Shown here: piece after piece, positions 38,100-47,714 of the stretch
Layout: every line of letters starts with the position of its first letter
Position numbering within the stretch: the first letter of the stretch is position 1
Source of the DNA: Rhizosaccharibacter radicis
GTDB taxonomy: Bacteria; Pseudomonadota; Alphaproteobacteria; Acetobacterales; Acetobacteraceae
Length of the DNA stretch: 64,000 nucleotides
Direction of reading: 5' to 3'
Assembly: GCA_024508355.1 (NCBI GenBank)
Contig: JAMZEJ010000008.1
Coordinates: 215,700-279,699 of the forward strand
Position numbers and translations under genes: made by a program
Notes under the pieces: generated by a model
Seen by the model: the letters and a program-made list of their open reading frames with translations, nothing else
The model's database searches: none
What the model was told of the DNA's origin: nothing

Positions 38100-39503
38100 T
38101 CAGCCTTCCTCGGCCGTCGCCGTGAACTCGGCGGTGAGATCGGCCAGATGACCGATCTCCGACAGGGACAGCCCTTCCGGCGCCACCAGCCGGTTGCGGC
38201 CGCGGGCCACCCGGCGCGGCAGGAAAGCGCGCTCGAAGCCGAGCTTCTGCGCTTCCTTGAGCCGAGCATCGGCCTGCGACACCTGCCGGACCTCGCCGGA
38301 CAGCCCGACCTCGCCGAAATACACGGAACCGGCACTGGTGGGCTGGCCGGTGACCGCGGATGCGAGGGCGGCGGCGACGGCGAGATCGGCGGCCGGTTCA
38401 TTGACGCGCAGGCCGCCGGCGACGTTGAGATACACGTCGGAGCCCGACAGCCGGAGGCCGCAGCGCGTTTCCAGCACCGCCAGCAGCATGTTCAGCCGGC
38501 CGCTGTCCCATCCGACCACGGCGCGGCGGGGCGCGGTGCCGCTGTTGGGCGCCAGCAGGGCCTGCACCTCCAGCAGCACCGGCCGGGTGCCTTCGAGACC
38601 GGCGAACACGGCGGAGCCGGCGACATTGCCGCGACGTTCGGCCAGGAACAGCGCGGAAGGATTGGGCACCTCCGACAGGCCGCGATCGGTCATCTCGAAC
38701 ACGCCGATTTCGTCGGTGGCGCCGAAGCGGTTCTTGGCGGCGCGCAGGATACGGAACTGGTGGCCGCGATCGCCTTCGAAATACATCACCGCGTCGACCA
38801 TGTGCTCCAGCACGCGCGGCCCGGCGAGCGCCCCTTCCTTGGTGACGTGGCCCACCAGGATCAGGCCGAAGCCGCGGCTCTTGGCGAGCCGGATCAGCTC
38901 GAAGCCGCTCGATCGCACCTGGCTGACGGTTCCAGGGGCGCTGTCGACGGATTCGAGCCACATGGTCTGGATGGAGTCGATCACCACCATGGACACGTCG
39001 CGCTCGTTCTCGAGCGTGCTGGCGATGTCGACCACGTTGATGGCGGCGGCGATCTCCAGCCCGGGGGCCGCCAGTTCCAGCCGGCGGGCGCGCATGCGGA
39101 TCTGGTCCACCGCCTCCTCGCCCGAGATGTAGAGCACGCGGCGTCCGGCGGCGGCCATCGCGGCAGCGGCCTGGAGCAGAAGGGTGGACTTGCCGATGCC
39201 GGGATCGCCGCCCACCAGCACCACGGAGGCCGGCACCAGCCCGCCGCCCAGCACCCGGTCGAGCTCGTCGATGCCGGTGCCGATCCGGGGCGGCGGCTCG
39301 GCGATGCCCTCGAGCCCTTCCAGCTTGACCCCGCCGCCGGCCGACGCGACGCCGCGCACCGGACGGGCCGATGCGGCGCGTGCTTCCGCGGGCTCCTCGA
39401 CGATGGTGTTCCATTCGCCGCAGGCCTCGCAACGGCCGCTCCATTTCGGCCAGACGGTGCCGCAGTTCTGGCACACGAAGCGTGCTGCGGGACGCTTGCT
39501 CAT
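38100..39503 (-). CDS. radA: DNA repair protein RadA
   Basis: RecA-related ATPase of 467 residues acting in branch migration and processing of recombination intermediates. The ATG at 39503 gives the standard N-terminal zinc finger C11-x2-C14 and C25-x2-C28 (F-V-C-Q-N-C-G and R-C-E-A-C-G-E-W). Walker A is G-G-D-P-G-I-G-K-S-T at 98-107, the RadA-specific K-N-R-F-G motif follows, and the C-terminal third is the Lon-protease-like domain ending in the A-F-L-P-R region. Length is normal. It stands alone on its strand. Confidence 0.97.
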   Translation of the reverse strand: MSKRPAARFVCQNCGTVWPKWSGRCEACGEWNTIVEEPAEARAASARPVRGVASAGGGVKLEGLEGIAEPPPRIGTGIDELDRVLGGGLVPASVVLVGGDPGIGKSTLLLQAAAAMAAAGRRVLYISGEEAVDQIRMRARRLELAAPGLEIAAAINVVDIASTLENERDVSMVVIDSIQTMWLESVDSAPGTVSQVRSSGFELIRLAKSRGFGLILVGHVTKEGALAGPRVLEHMVDAVMYFEGDRGHQFRILRAAKNRFGATDEIGVFEMTDRGLSEVPNPSALFLAERRGNVAGSAVFAGLEGTRPVLLEVQALLAPNSGTAPRRAVVGWDSGRLNMLLAVLETRCGLRLSGSDVYLNVAGGLRVNEPAADLAVAAALASAVTGQPTSAGSVYFGEVGLSGEVRQVSQADARLKEAQKLGFERAFLPRRVARGRNRLVAPEGLSLSEIGHLADLTAEFTATAEEG

Positions 39504-39711
39504 GGACGGGCGCCCGTGGCGGCGGATCGCCCGCGCATCGCAACGCGTCCGAAAGGGAACCACGTGGCGGAGCGCATGATGGCCCCCCCTGCCGGACCTT
39601 GCCGGGCCACGCGCTCGCTTTCGCCACCCCGCGCGACGATGTCGTTGGAATGGCGCCGCGCCCGGGGGGATCGAACGCGAGCGAGGACCGGCCGCAGGGC
39701 GACGCGACGGT

Positions 39712-40590
39712 TCACGGATGATCCTCGCCCGGATCGGACGGCAGGGGCGAGATGAAGAGGTTGGCCTGCATGGCGCCCGGCGTGGCCGTCGGCTGCATCA
39801 GCACCAGCAGCGCCAGCGACGGGGCCGCGGTCTGGCGCCGGGGCCCGGTGTCGCGGGCGAGCAGATAGCGCTGTTCGCGCCCGTCGGTGCCCGCCCCCAT
39901 CAGCTGCATGGACAGGCCGCGACGTTCCACCGCCGCCGACAAGGACAGGGTCAGGGCATGCGGGTCGACCGCATCGGCCCCGGCGCCGCACCAGCCATCG
40001 TCGAAGGAAAGGACCATCAGGTGCCCGGGGCCAGGAACGGCGAAAGCCTGTCCGGGACGGGCGAGAGCCTTGCGCGCCGCCGCCTCGGGCAGGGGCGAAA
40101 GGTGCCGATCGCGCAGCAGTGCGCGCAGCCCGGCCGGATCGCCGGCATGCGGCAGGCAGGACTGCTCGAACAAGGCGGACAGCGCGTGGGACGCGGTCCG
40201 GAGCGCCGCGGGATCGCGCGGGGTGTCGGACGCGCCCGGAGCCCGGGATGCGCCGACGGCGATGAAGCGAGGCGGGACGGCCGCGCCGACGAGCCGGACG
40301 CTCCGCCCAGGAATGGCCTGCACGGTCGGCAGCACGGATGCCGACGGGCGGTGCGGATCCGTTGGGTGCGCAGCGGGCGGCGCCGGAATGGCGGCCGGGG
40401 CGAACGCCGGGTCTGGAAGGGCGGGGAGCGGCACGGCCCGGGCCAGGGACGTGGGGATCGTCGACGCCTGCGCGGGTGGGCCGGGAAGCTGCGAGACCAG
40501 GGCCGGGCAAAGGAGCGAGACGCGAACCGCGAGCGGGAAAGCGGCGGCGCGAGATCCGATGCCGGAGCGCCGGGCCGAACGGGACGGCAC
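39712..40590 (-). CDS. Exported protein of unknown function downstream of mlaF
   Basis: Not recognised with confidence. Reading from a GTG at 40590, which lies only five bases after the mlaF stop, gives 292 residues starting M-P-S-R-S-A-R-R-S-G with a hydrophobic signal (A-F-P-L-A-V-R-V-S-L-L-C-P-A-L-V-S). A Pro/Ala-rich linker follows to about residue 120. The C-terminal domain has F-E-Q-S-C-L-P-H-A-G-D-P-A-G-L and F-D-D-G-W-C-G-A-G, suggesting a conserved Cys pair. Close spacing implies it is the third gene of the mlaE-mlaF operon. A periplasmic role linked to lipid transport is possible but unproven. Confidence 0.7.
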   Translation of the reverse strand: MPSRSARRSGIGSRAAAFPLAVRVSLLCPALVSQLPGPPAQASTIPTSLARAVPLPALPDPAFAPAAIPAPPAAHPTDPHRPSASVLPTVQAIPGRSVRLVGAAVPPRFIAVGASRAPGASDTPRDPAALRTASHALSALFEQSCLPHAGDPAGLRALLRDRHLSPLPEAAARKALARPGQAFAVPGPGHLMVLSFDDGWCGAGADAVDPHALTLSLSAAVERRGLSMQLMGAGTDGREQRYLLARDTGPRRQTAAPSLALLVLMQPTATPGAMQANLFISPLPSDPGEDHP

Positions 40591-40595
40591 GGCGG

Positions 40596-41396
40596 TTATC
40601 GGCGCAGCTCCATGCCGATGGGTCCTTCGCGGCGGCCGTGGGTGAACTGATCGACCATGGGATTGCCGCTGTCGAGCAGGGACGCGGCCTTGCCCTGCCA
40701 CACCAGCCGTCCCTTGTAGAGCATGGCCGCCTCGTCGCCGATGCGGGTGGCGGACGCCATGTCGTGGGTGATGGCGATGGCGGTGGAGCCGAGCACGCGC
40801 ACGCAGTCCACGATCAGCCCGTCGATCACCGCGCCCATGATCGGGTCGAGCCCGGTGGTGGGCTCGTCGAAGAACAGGATCTGGGGACGCGAGGCGATGG
40901 CGCGGGCGAGGCCCACGCGCTTCTGCATGCCGCCGCTGAGCTCGGCCGGACGGAGATCTCCGACGCTGGGGTCGAGCCCGACCTGGGTGAGCACCTCGGA
41001 TGCCAGCGCGCGCGCCTGCGCACGGCCGATGCGCCGCGTGCCGCGCTGGGCCAGCAGGCCGAAGGCGACGTTCTCCCAGACGGGCAGGCTGTCGAACAGG
41101 GCCGCGTTCTGGAACAGCATGCCGATCTGTTCGCGGGTGGCCTCAGCCTGGCGGCGGTTCATGGACAGCACGTCCACGCCGTCGATCTCGATGGTGCCGG
41201 CGTCGGGTTCCACCAGCCCCAGGATGCATCGCAGCAGCACCGACTTGCCGCTGCCGGAGCCGCCGATGATGACGGTGGAAGTGCCGGGCAGGATGTCGAG
41301 ATCGATGCCGTCCAGCACCCGCTTGTCGCCGAACGATTTGTGGAGGCCGCGGATGCGTATCTTGGGCACCGCGCCGGGAGCCGCGGGAGGGGTCAT
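40596..41396 (-). CDS. mlaF: MlaF-type ABC transporter ATP-binding protein
   Basis: Cytosolic ATPase of 266 residues for the phospholipid transport system that maintains outer-membrane lipid asymmetry. Walker A is G-G-S-G-S-G-K-S, the signature motif L-S-G-G-M-Q-K-R-V matches the Mla/Ttg2 group, and Walker B is I-L-F-F-D-E-P-T-T-G-L-D-P followed by the H-D switch in I-T-H-D-M. The start overlaps the mlaE stop (41393-41396, ATGA), so the two are translationally coupled. Confidence 0.94.
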   Translation of the reverse strand: MTPPAAPGAVPKIRIRGLHKSFGDKRVLDGIDLDILPGTSTVIIGGSGSGKSVLLRCILGLVEPDAGTIEIDGVDVLSMNRRQAEATREQIGMLFQNAALFDSLPVWENVAFGLLAQRGTRRIGRAQARALASEVLTQVGLDPSVGDLRPAELSGGMQKRVGLARAIASRPQILFFDEPTTGLDPIMGAVIDGLIVDCVRVLGSTAIAITHDMASATRIGDEAAMLYKGRLVWQGKAASLLDSGNPMVDQFTHGRREGPIGMELRR

Positions 41397-42178
41397 CGGG
41401 CGAAGAACAGTTCGGTGAGCACGTAGTCGAACGCGAGCGTGAGGATGGACGCGGCGACCACGGCGGAGGTCGTCGCCGCCCCGACGCCTTCGGCGCCGCC
41501 GCGGGAATGATAGCCGTTGTAGCAGCCCATCAGCGCGATCACGAAGCCGAACACGGCGGCCTTCGCGAGGCCCACCACCACGTCGCCGGTCTGCACGAAG
41601 CTGAGGGTGCCGGTGATGTAGCCCCGGGGGGAGAAGCCGAGCTTGATCACCGACACGATGAAGCCGCCGAGCACGCCCAGGATGTCGGCCACCACCACGA
41701 GCAGCGGCAGGGCGACGATGCCGGCGAGCAGCCTGGGAGCCACCAGGTACTTCATGGGGTTGGTGGACAGGGTGCCGAGCGCATCGATCTGGTCGGTGAC
41801 GCGCATGGTGCCGATCTCGGCCGCCATGGCGGCGCCGACACGGCCGGCGACCATCAGACCGGCCAGCACCGGCCCCAGCTCGCGCACCACGCTGAGCACC
41901 ACGATGTCGGCGATGGCGCTCTGGGCGTTGAAGCGGGAGAAGCCCGTATAGGACTGGAGCGCGATCACCATGCCGGAGAAGATCGCGGTGAGCGCCACCA
42001 CCGGCAGGGAGAAGAACGCGAATTCCGCGAAGGCCTGGAAGAAGGCGCGCCAGTAGAAGGGCGGCCGCAACAGGTGGGACAGGCCGTTCAACCCGAACAG
42101 CGTGAGCGAGCCGGCGCCGCGCACGCCCGAAAGCGTGCCGCGCCCGATGCGCGCCACCAGGTCCAGAACGGAAGCCAC
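41393..42178 (-). CDS. mlaE: MlaE-type ABC transporter permease
   Basis: Inner-membrane permease of 261 residues partnering MlaF. The start is a GTG at 42178. About five to six hydrophobic segments are seen, with the MlaE-family stretch V-R-E-L-G-P-V-L-A-G-L-M-V-A-G-R-V-G-A-A-M-A-A-E-I-G split across the central helices and T-M-R-V-T-E/D-Q-I-D-A-L following it. The substrate-binding MCE protein MlaD, usually next in the operon, is absent here and replaced by the exported unknown at 39712. Confidence 0.94.
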   Translation of the reverse strand: MASVLDLVARIGRGTLSGVRGAGSLTLFGLNGLSHLLRPPFYWRAFFQAFAEFAFFSLPVVALTAIFSGMVIALQSYTGFSRFNAQSAIADIVVLSVVRELGPVLAGLMVAGRVGAAMAAEIGTMRVTDQIDALGTLSTNPMKYLVAPRLLAGIVALPLLVVVADILGVLGGFIVSVIKLGFSPRGYITGTLSFVQTGDVVVGLAKAAVFGFVIALMGCYNGYHSRGGAEGVGAATTSAVVAASILTLAFDYVLTELFFAR

Positions 42179-42624
42179 GCTCAGCCGCGCTCGCGCCAGG
42201 GCCGTGAGAAGCGGGAGAGGTCGCGCATGGTTGTTGCCGTAGCGCGGCTGGCGCCGGAGGTCAAAAGCCGCCCCTCGGGGCGACGGAGCGCGGCGGGCGA
42301 AAGGCGGCCCGGAGCCCGTTGCCTTGGGACGTCGCGCCCGGGCGGGAAGAGCATGGGCGCACCGAGCGGGGCGTGGAGCACACTCGCAGGCAGTGCCGCC
42401 GCGAGCGGATTTCCGGAGCCGGAGCCGGCAGGGCTTGGCGCACGCACGGCCCTGTCATCCCGAAGAACGCTGATGAGGGTGGCGACGATCCCGCCACGCC
42501 GGTCGGGACGGCGCGCCCGAAGATCCTCGGGATACGGGCGGGTACGGCGGATCGGGCAGCGGGCGGGGGCGCGATGCCGGGGATCGGATCGTGCGGACCA
42601 TAGGCAGAACCGTGGCGAACAGGA
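42179..42624. other. Intergenic stretch upstream of mlaE, no gene seen
   Basis: About 445 bases between mlaE and the end of galE, both on the minus strand, so the mlaE promoter should be here. Frames on either strand are low-complexity and unlike any family. No hairpin with T-run, tRNA or other RNA was recognised. Confidence 0.5.
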
Positions 42625-43635
42625 TCAGGCGGCGGGATCGTTCGGGCCGAACCCCTGCGGGTGCGCCTGGCGCCAGCGGAGCGCGGTGCCGACGATGTCG
42701 TCGAGCTCCGTGAAGCGGGGGGTCCAGCCGGTGTCCGCCCGGATGCGGGCGGAGTCGGCGACGAGCACCGCGGGATCGCCGGGGCGCCGCTGCTCCATGC
42801 GCACGGGCACGGGCCGGCCACTGACGCGTTCCACGGAACGGATCACCTCTAGAACGGAATGACCCGTGCCGCTGCCGAGATTATAGGTGACGCTGCCCTG
42901 GTCGAGCCGGTCGAACGCTGCGAGATGAGCCTGGGCCAGATCGGCGACGTGGACGTAGTCGCGGATGCAGGTGCCGTCGGGCGTGGGATAGTCGCTGCCG
43001 AACACGCGAATCTCGGGACGCAGGCCGAGGGCGGCGTCGATCACCAGGGGAATGAGATGGGTTTCGGGATGGTGGTCCTCGCCGGACCGGCCGTCGGGAT
43101 CGGCGCCGGCGGCGTTGAAGTAGCGCAGGCAGGCATAGCGCAGGCCATGGATGCGGTCGGCCCAGCGGAGCGTCTGCTCGATCATCAGCTTGCTTTCGCC
43201 GTAGGGCGAGCCGGGATCGATCCGGGTGGTCTCGGTGATCGGCATGGTCTCGGGGTTGCCGAACAGGGCCGCGGTGGAAGACAGGATGAAACGCTTGACC
43301 CCGTGGCGCACGCAGGCGTCGATCAGCCGGATGCCGAGGCCGGCGTTCTCCAGCAGGTAATGGAACGGCCGCTGCATGCTTTCGCCGACCAGGGAAAGGG
43401 CGGCGAAATGCAGCACCCCGTCCCAGGGGCCATTCGACAGCAGGCGATCCAGCGCCGCCTCGTCGGCGAGCTCGCCTCGCACCAGCTGAACGGCGGGGGG
43501 GAGCGCCTGGCGGTGGCCCTGACGGAGGCTGTCGTAGACGACGACCTCGTCCCCACGGTCGTGGAGCGCCCACACCGCGTGGCTGCCGACATAGCCGGCA
43601 CCGCCCGTCACCAGTATCCGAGCCCCGCCAGTCAT
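42625..43635 (-). CDS. galE: UDP-glucose 4-epimerase
   Basis: Extended-SDR enzyme of 336 residues interconverting UDP-glucose and UDP-galactose with bound NAD. The N-terminal T-G-G-A-G-Y-V-G-S-H binds NAD, S-S-T-A-A-L-F-G carries the catalytic Ser/Thr and S-P-Y-G-E-S-K-L is the YxxxK box. R-Y-F-N-A-A-G-A and G-T-C-I-R-D-Y-V-H-V follow as in GalE. The typical Y-G at the third active-site position is F-G here, also seen in relatives. It is divergent from the UDP-xylose synthase gene by 193 bases and belongs to a nucleotide-sugar cluster. Confidence 0.95.
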   Translation of the reverse strand: MTGGARILVTGGAGYVGSHAVWALHDRGDEVVVYDSLRQGHRQALPPAVQLVRGELADEAALDRLLSNGPWDGVLHFAALSLVGESMQRPFHYLLENAGLGIRLIDACVRHGVKRFILSSTAALFGNPETMPITETTRIDPGSPYGESKLMIEQTLRWADRIHGLRYACLRYFNAAGADPDGRSGEDHHPETHLIPLVIDAALGLRPEIRVFGSDYPTPDGTCIRDYVHVADLAQAHLAAFDRLDQGSVTYNLGSGTGHSVLEVIRSVERVSGRPVPVRMEQRRPGDPAVLVADSARIRADTGWTPRFTELDDIVGTALRWRQAHPQGFGPNDPAA

Positions 43636-43828
43636 GGATTTCCTTCCCCCGCGACGATCCCGGCAGCGAGCCTAGCGGGACCGTTCGGCCTCCGGAAGGG
43701 TGGGGCCGGACGGGGCTGATCGCGGAAGGTTCAGAGGTGGAAGGTGGTCAGGGGGCGGCGCATACTTTGAAAGCCCCTGCCGGGCGGCTAGGCTCCGGCG
43801 GGTGAGTGGCGGCGGAGAAGCGGGGACG

Positions 43829-44893
43829 ATGCACGATATCGGGGGTGATTCCGGCAGTGATTTCGGGCGCCGCGATTTCGGGCGCCGCCCCCGGGTTCTG
43901 CGCGTTCTGGTGACCGGTGGGGCGGGCTTCCTCGGCTCGCATCTGTGCGACCGGTTGTTGGCGGACGGGCAGGAGGTGATCTGCCTGGACAACCTGTCGA
44001 GCGGACGGACGGAGAATATCGCCCATCTGGACCGCGACGCCCGCTTCCGCTTCGTGGAACATGACGTGTGCGAGCCGGTGCCGGCGTCGCTGCTGCACGA
44101 CGGGCTCGACCGGATCTACAATCTCGCCTCGCCGGCATCCCCGCCGCACTACCAGATCGACCCGATCCAGACCACGCGCACGAGCGTTCTGGGAGCCCTC
44201 AATACCCTGGCGGCGGCGCGTCATACCGGGGCGCGCATCCTGCAGGCCTCGACCAGCGAAATCTATGGCGACCCGACGGTACATCCGCAGCCGGAAACCT
44301 ATCTGGGCAACGTGAACCCGATCGGGCCGCGGGCCTGCTACGACGAAGGCAAGCGTTGCGCGGAAACCCTGTTCTTCGACCACCGGCGGATGCACGACAC
44401 GATCATCAAGGTGGTGCGCATCTTCAACACCCATGGGCCGCGCATGCATCCGGAAGACGGGCGGGTGGTGTCGAACTTCATCGGCCAGGCGCTGCGCGGC
44501 GAGGACATCACGCTCTACGGCGACGGCAGCCAGACCCGCGCCTTCTGCTTCGTGTCGGACCTGATCGAAGGGTTCGTGCGGATGATGGACACGGCGCCGG
44601 ACCGGTGCGGGCCGGTGAACCTGGGCAACCCGCACGAGATCAGCGTCCGGACGCTGGCGGAACGGATCCTGGCGCTGACCGGCTCGCGGTCCCGGCTGGT
44701 GTTCCGCCAGCTGCCGCAGGACGATCCGACCCAGCGCTGTCCGGATATCGGGCGGGCGCAGGAGTGGCTGGGCTGGGAGCCGCTGGTGGGGCTGGATGAG
44801 GGGTTGCGGCAGACCATCGCGCATTTCCGGCGCCTGTTCGGCATCGCCCCGCTCGGGGACGCGTCTCTGGCGATGCCCGCGTCTGCGAGCTGA
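43829..44893 (+). CDS. UDP-glucuronate decarboxylase (UDP-xylose synthase)
   Basis: NAD-dependent extended SDR of 354 residues that converts UDP-glucuronate to UDP-xylose. The ATG at 43829 leaves a short Gly/Arg/Asp-rich lead of about 25 residues before [11 protein letters not shown]. Diagnostic UXS sequences are [35 protein letters not shown] (YxxxK) and T-H-G-P-R-M. It lies 38 bases before ugd, so UDP-Glc can be oxidised to UDP-GlcA and decarboxylated to UDP-Xyl within one operon. Confidence 0.95.
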   Translation: MHDIGGDSGSDFGRRDFGRRPRVLRVLVTGGAGFLGSHLCDRLLADGQEVICLDNLSSGRTENIAHLDRDARFRFVEHDVCEPVPASLLHDGLDRIYNLASPASPPHYQIDPIQTTRTSVLGALNTLAAARHTGARILQASTSEIYGDPTVHPQPETYLGNVNPIGPRACYDEGKRCAETLFFDHRRMHDTIIKVVRIFNTHGPRMHPEDGRVVSNFIGQALRGEDITLYGDGSQTRAFCFVSDLIEGFVRMMDTAPDRCGPVNLGNPHEISVRTLAERILALTGSRSRLVFRQLPQDDPTQRCPDIGRAQEWLGWEPLVGLDEGLRQTIAHFRRLFGIAPLGDASLAMPASAS

Positions 44894-44931
44894 AAACAGC
44901 GTCGTCAACGAGAACCGGGGGAAACGGCATC

Positions 44932-46299
44932 ATGCGCATCGCGATGATCGGCGGAGGCTATGTCGGGCTGGTGTCCGCGGCCTGCTTCGCGGAATTCGGC
45001 ACGGAAGTGGCGGTGGTGGAAACCAATCCGCATCGCTTGGCAGCACTCCAGGAAGGCCGGATCCCGATCTACGAGCCCGGCCTGGACAAGCTGGTGGCGG
45101 ACAACATCGAGGCGGGGCGGCTGAGCTTCGGGGCCGACATCGCGGCCGCCGTGCGCGGGGCGGAAGCGATCTTCATCGCGGTCGGCACGCCCCCCCGGAA
45201 CGGGGACGGCCATGCGGACCTGACCTACGTGTTCGCGGCGGCCGAGCAGGTGGCGCGGGCGATGGATCGTTTCGCGGTGATCGTGACCAAGTCCACCGTG
45301 CCTGTGGGCACCGGGAGGCGAATCGCCGAGATCGTGCGGCATGCGCGGCCGGATCTGGATTTCGAGGTGGCGTCCAACCCGGAATTCCTGCGCGAAGGCT
45401 CGGCGATCGGCGACTTCATGCGGCCGGACCGGGTGGTGATCGGCACGCAGACCGAGCGCGCGGGGGGTTCGGAGCGTTCGCAGGAGATCCTGAGGCGGTT
45501 GTATCGCCCGCTCTACCTGATCGAGGCGCCGATCCTGTTCACGTCGCTGGAAAGTGCTGAGCTGATCAAGTACGCGGCCAACTCGTTCCTGGCGATGAAG
45601 ATCTCTTTCATCAACGAGATGGCCGATCTGTGCGAGCGGGTGGGCGCCGACGTGCACGACATCGCGCGGGGGATCGGGCTGGACGGCCGGATCGGCCGCA
45701 AGTTCCTGCATGCGGGCCCGGGCTTCGGCGGCTCGTGCTTTCCGAAGGACACGCTGGCCCTGATGCGGATCGCGCAGGAAGCGGGCGCCTCGTCGCGGCT
45801 GGTGGAAGCGACGGTGCAGGTGAACGACGCGCGCAAAGCCTCCATGGGTGCTCGCATCATGTCGGCCTGCGGGGGTTCCGTGCGCGGCAAGGTGGTGGCG
45901 GTGCTGGGACTGACGTTCAAGCCCGAGACCGACGACATGCGCGACGCGCCATCGATCCCGATCATCCACCGCCTGGTGGAGAACGGCGCGTCGGTGCGGG
46001 CCTTCGATCCGGCGGGCATGGATGCGGCACGTCCGGTGCTGCCTTCCCAAGGTGTCTGCTACTGCGAGGACGCCCCGGACGCGGCCGACGGGGCGGATGC
46101 GCTGATCGTGCTGACGGAATGGAACGAGTTCCGCGCGATTTCGCCCCGCCGGCTACGCGAACTGATGCGCGGCGACGTGGTGATCGACCTGCGCAATATC
46201 TGGGAGCCGGACGCCATGGCGGATGCCGGCATGCGCTACAGCTCGATCGGGCGACCGGACGGCCGGACGACGGGCACTTCGTCGCGCGAGGCGGGATAG
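44932..46299 (+). CDS. ugd: UDP-glucose 6-dehydrogenase
   Basis: Enzyme of 455 residues that oxidises UDP-glucose to UDP-glucuronate with two NAD. It begins M-R-I-A-M-I-G-G-G-Y-V-G-L-V, followed by K-S-T-V-P-V-G-T-G and S-N-P-E-F-L-R-E-G. The catalytic Cys is in G-F-G-G-S-C-F-P-K-D, and the C-terminal domain starts V-L-G-L-T-F-K-P-E-T-D-D-M-R. Length is normal. A purine-rich GGGGGAAACGG stretch precedes the ATG. Second gene of the uxs-like/ugd pair; it ends 25 bases from the convergent GT61 gene. Confidence 0.97.
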   Translation: MRIAMIGGGYVGLVSAACFAEFGTEVAVVETNPHRLAALQEGRIPIYEPGLDKLVADNIEAGRLSFGADIAAAVRGAEAIFIAVGTPPRNGDGHADLTYVFAAAEQVARAMDRFAVIVTKSTVPVGTGRRIAEIVRHARPDLDFEVASNPEFLREGSAIGDFMRPDRVVIGTQTERAGGSERSQEILRRLYRPLYLIEAPILFTSLESAELIKYAANSFLAMKISFINEMADLCERVGADVHDIARGIGLDGRIGRKFLHAGPGFGGSCFPKDTLALMRIAQEAGASSRLVEATVQVNDARKASMGARIMSACGGSVRGKVVAVLGLTFKPETDDMRDAPSIPIIHRLVENGASVRAFDPAGMDAARPVLPSQGVCYCEDAPDAADGADALIVLTEWNEFRAISPRRLRELMRGDVVIDLRNIWEPDAMADAGMRYSSIGRPDGRTTGTSSREAG

Positions 46300-46324
46300 C
46301 GGCCGCGCCGCGCGACGATGGGCG

Positions 46325-47500
46325 TCATGCGGGATCGGTGGGGGCGGCCATCGCTCCGTCCAGCGCGATGAGCTGGTCCAGGAAGCGGTCGATCTTGTTC
46401 TCGGCCACCTCGTAGATCTCGGCACCCCTTTCATCTTTCCCGTCGATATCGGGGATCAGATAGAGCACGTGCTGTCCGCACAGCGCGGCGATGCGGGTCT
46501 GGATGCTGTTGGGGTAGCGGATGGACCCCACCACCACGCGCGGGCCCGAGAAGAGCGTGTTGTGCAGGGCGGAGCCGTACTCGCCGATGACGATTCCGGC
46601 GTCGGAGAAGCGTTCGATCTGCTGCCGTAGGGTCATCTCTTCCGGGCAGATGATCTCGAAGCCGCGGTCGATCGCCTGCTGCTCGAGATAGGCGCGCTGC
46701 CGGAAGCCCTTGAGCACGCCGCGTGTGGACTGCTCGAAATTGCGGCGGGACACGCAGAGGCGACGGGTCCCCCTGCCCGCCCGGGGCGGGGCGAAGCCGG
46801 CGTAGAAGTCGCGGACGACGCTGTGAAAGAAGTAGTTCTCCGCGCTGTGACCGAAGGTGGGCGAGCACAGCCTGCGGCAAAGGAGATGTTCGGCTCCCTG
46901 GTCGTAGCGGAGGGCGTTTTCCGGCTGGAAGCCGACGAGGGTCCGCAGCAGATCGAGCGTCCAGTCCGGCAGGTCCGCCGGAAGGGGGATCACGAAGCGG
47001 TCGAAGGCGGGGCCAAGCAGCTGCCGGGCGATGGCCGCGCGGGGCAGGAAATCGACCAGCCAGTGACCGAACACCGGGCTGCCGGGCCCGAGGATCTCCA
47101 GAACCGGACGGTCGACGACGAGGCGAGGCGCGGTCTGGAGATTTCCGGGCAGGAGATGGGGCTGGGCCTGCAGCTCCTGTTGCGCGACGTTGTGCAGATA
47201 GACGGGCTGCGTCAGCAGGGCACCGTCCTTGAAGACGTAGCCCTGGCCGGTGACGATGGCGTCCGCCACGAAGCCGCAGCCGACGCTCTCGATGTCCGCC
47301 ACCTGCTTGTGGAGGTGCAGGAACCATTCGAGGTGCGGCATCTCGTGCGTCGGCACGAGGTTCGGCGCGCGGCGGGTGGTCTCGCCGGGCAGCAATTCGG
47401 CGAAGCCGTCCCACCGGGACCACGCCTCGGCGAGCGTCCGGGGCATCGCGAGCTGGCGGAGAGGCGCGGTCGCGATGGAGGGATGAGCAACCTCGTCCAT
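46325..47500 (-). CDS. Glycosyltransferase family 61-type protein
   Basis: Protein of 391 residues resembling the DUF563/GT61 group, which includes xylosyltransferases in eukaryotes and many unassigned bacterial enzymes. The recognisable part is in the C-terminal half: R-R-L-C-V-S-R-R, F-E-I-I-C-P-E-E-M-T-L-R-Q-Q-I and especially I-V-I-G-E-Y-G-S-A-L-H-N-T-L-F, the family hallmark. The central G-H-W-L-V-D-F-L-P-R is also typical. No signal peptide or membrane segment is present, so it would act in the cytosol. Location next to UDP-GlcA/UDP-Xyl synthesis genes makes transfer of one of these sugars plausible, but this is inference. Confidence 0.85.
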   Translation of the reverse strand: MDEVAHPSIATAPLRQLAMPRTLAEAWSRWDGFAELLPGETTRRAPNLVPTHEMPHLEWFLHLHKQVADIESVGCGFVADAIVTGQGYVFKDGALLTQPVYLHNVAQQELQAQPHLLPGNLQTAPRLVVDRPVLEILGPGSPVFGHWLVDFLPRAAIARQLLGPAFDRFVIPLPADLPDWTLDLLRTLVGFQPENALRYDQGAEHLLCRRLCSPTFGHSAENYFFHSVVRDFYAGFAPPRAGRGTRRLCVSRRNFEQSTRGVLKGFRQRAYLEQQAIDRGFEIICPEEMTLRQQIERFSDAGIVIGEYGSALHNTLFSGPRVVVGSIRYPNSIQTRIAALCGQHVLYLIPDIDGKDERGAEIYEVAENKIDRFLDQLIALDGAMAAPTDPA

Positions 47501-47714
47501 GATTCAACCGCCTGCGGCTGCGCGCCGGAACAACGGGTGGAAGCGTAACCTCGCCCTAGGAGCGTGTTGGTGCTGCTCGCGGGCGGGACGGCGCCCCGGG
47601 GCCACGCTTCCGATCGCGGCCGCACCCGGGGCAGCACGGGGCGGCCATCCGGCCGCACCCCGGATCGACGAGCCGGCGCGGGTCGCGGGGTATGCCCGGA
47701 GCCCGCCGCGCGCC

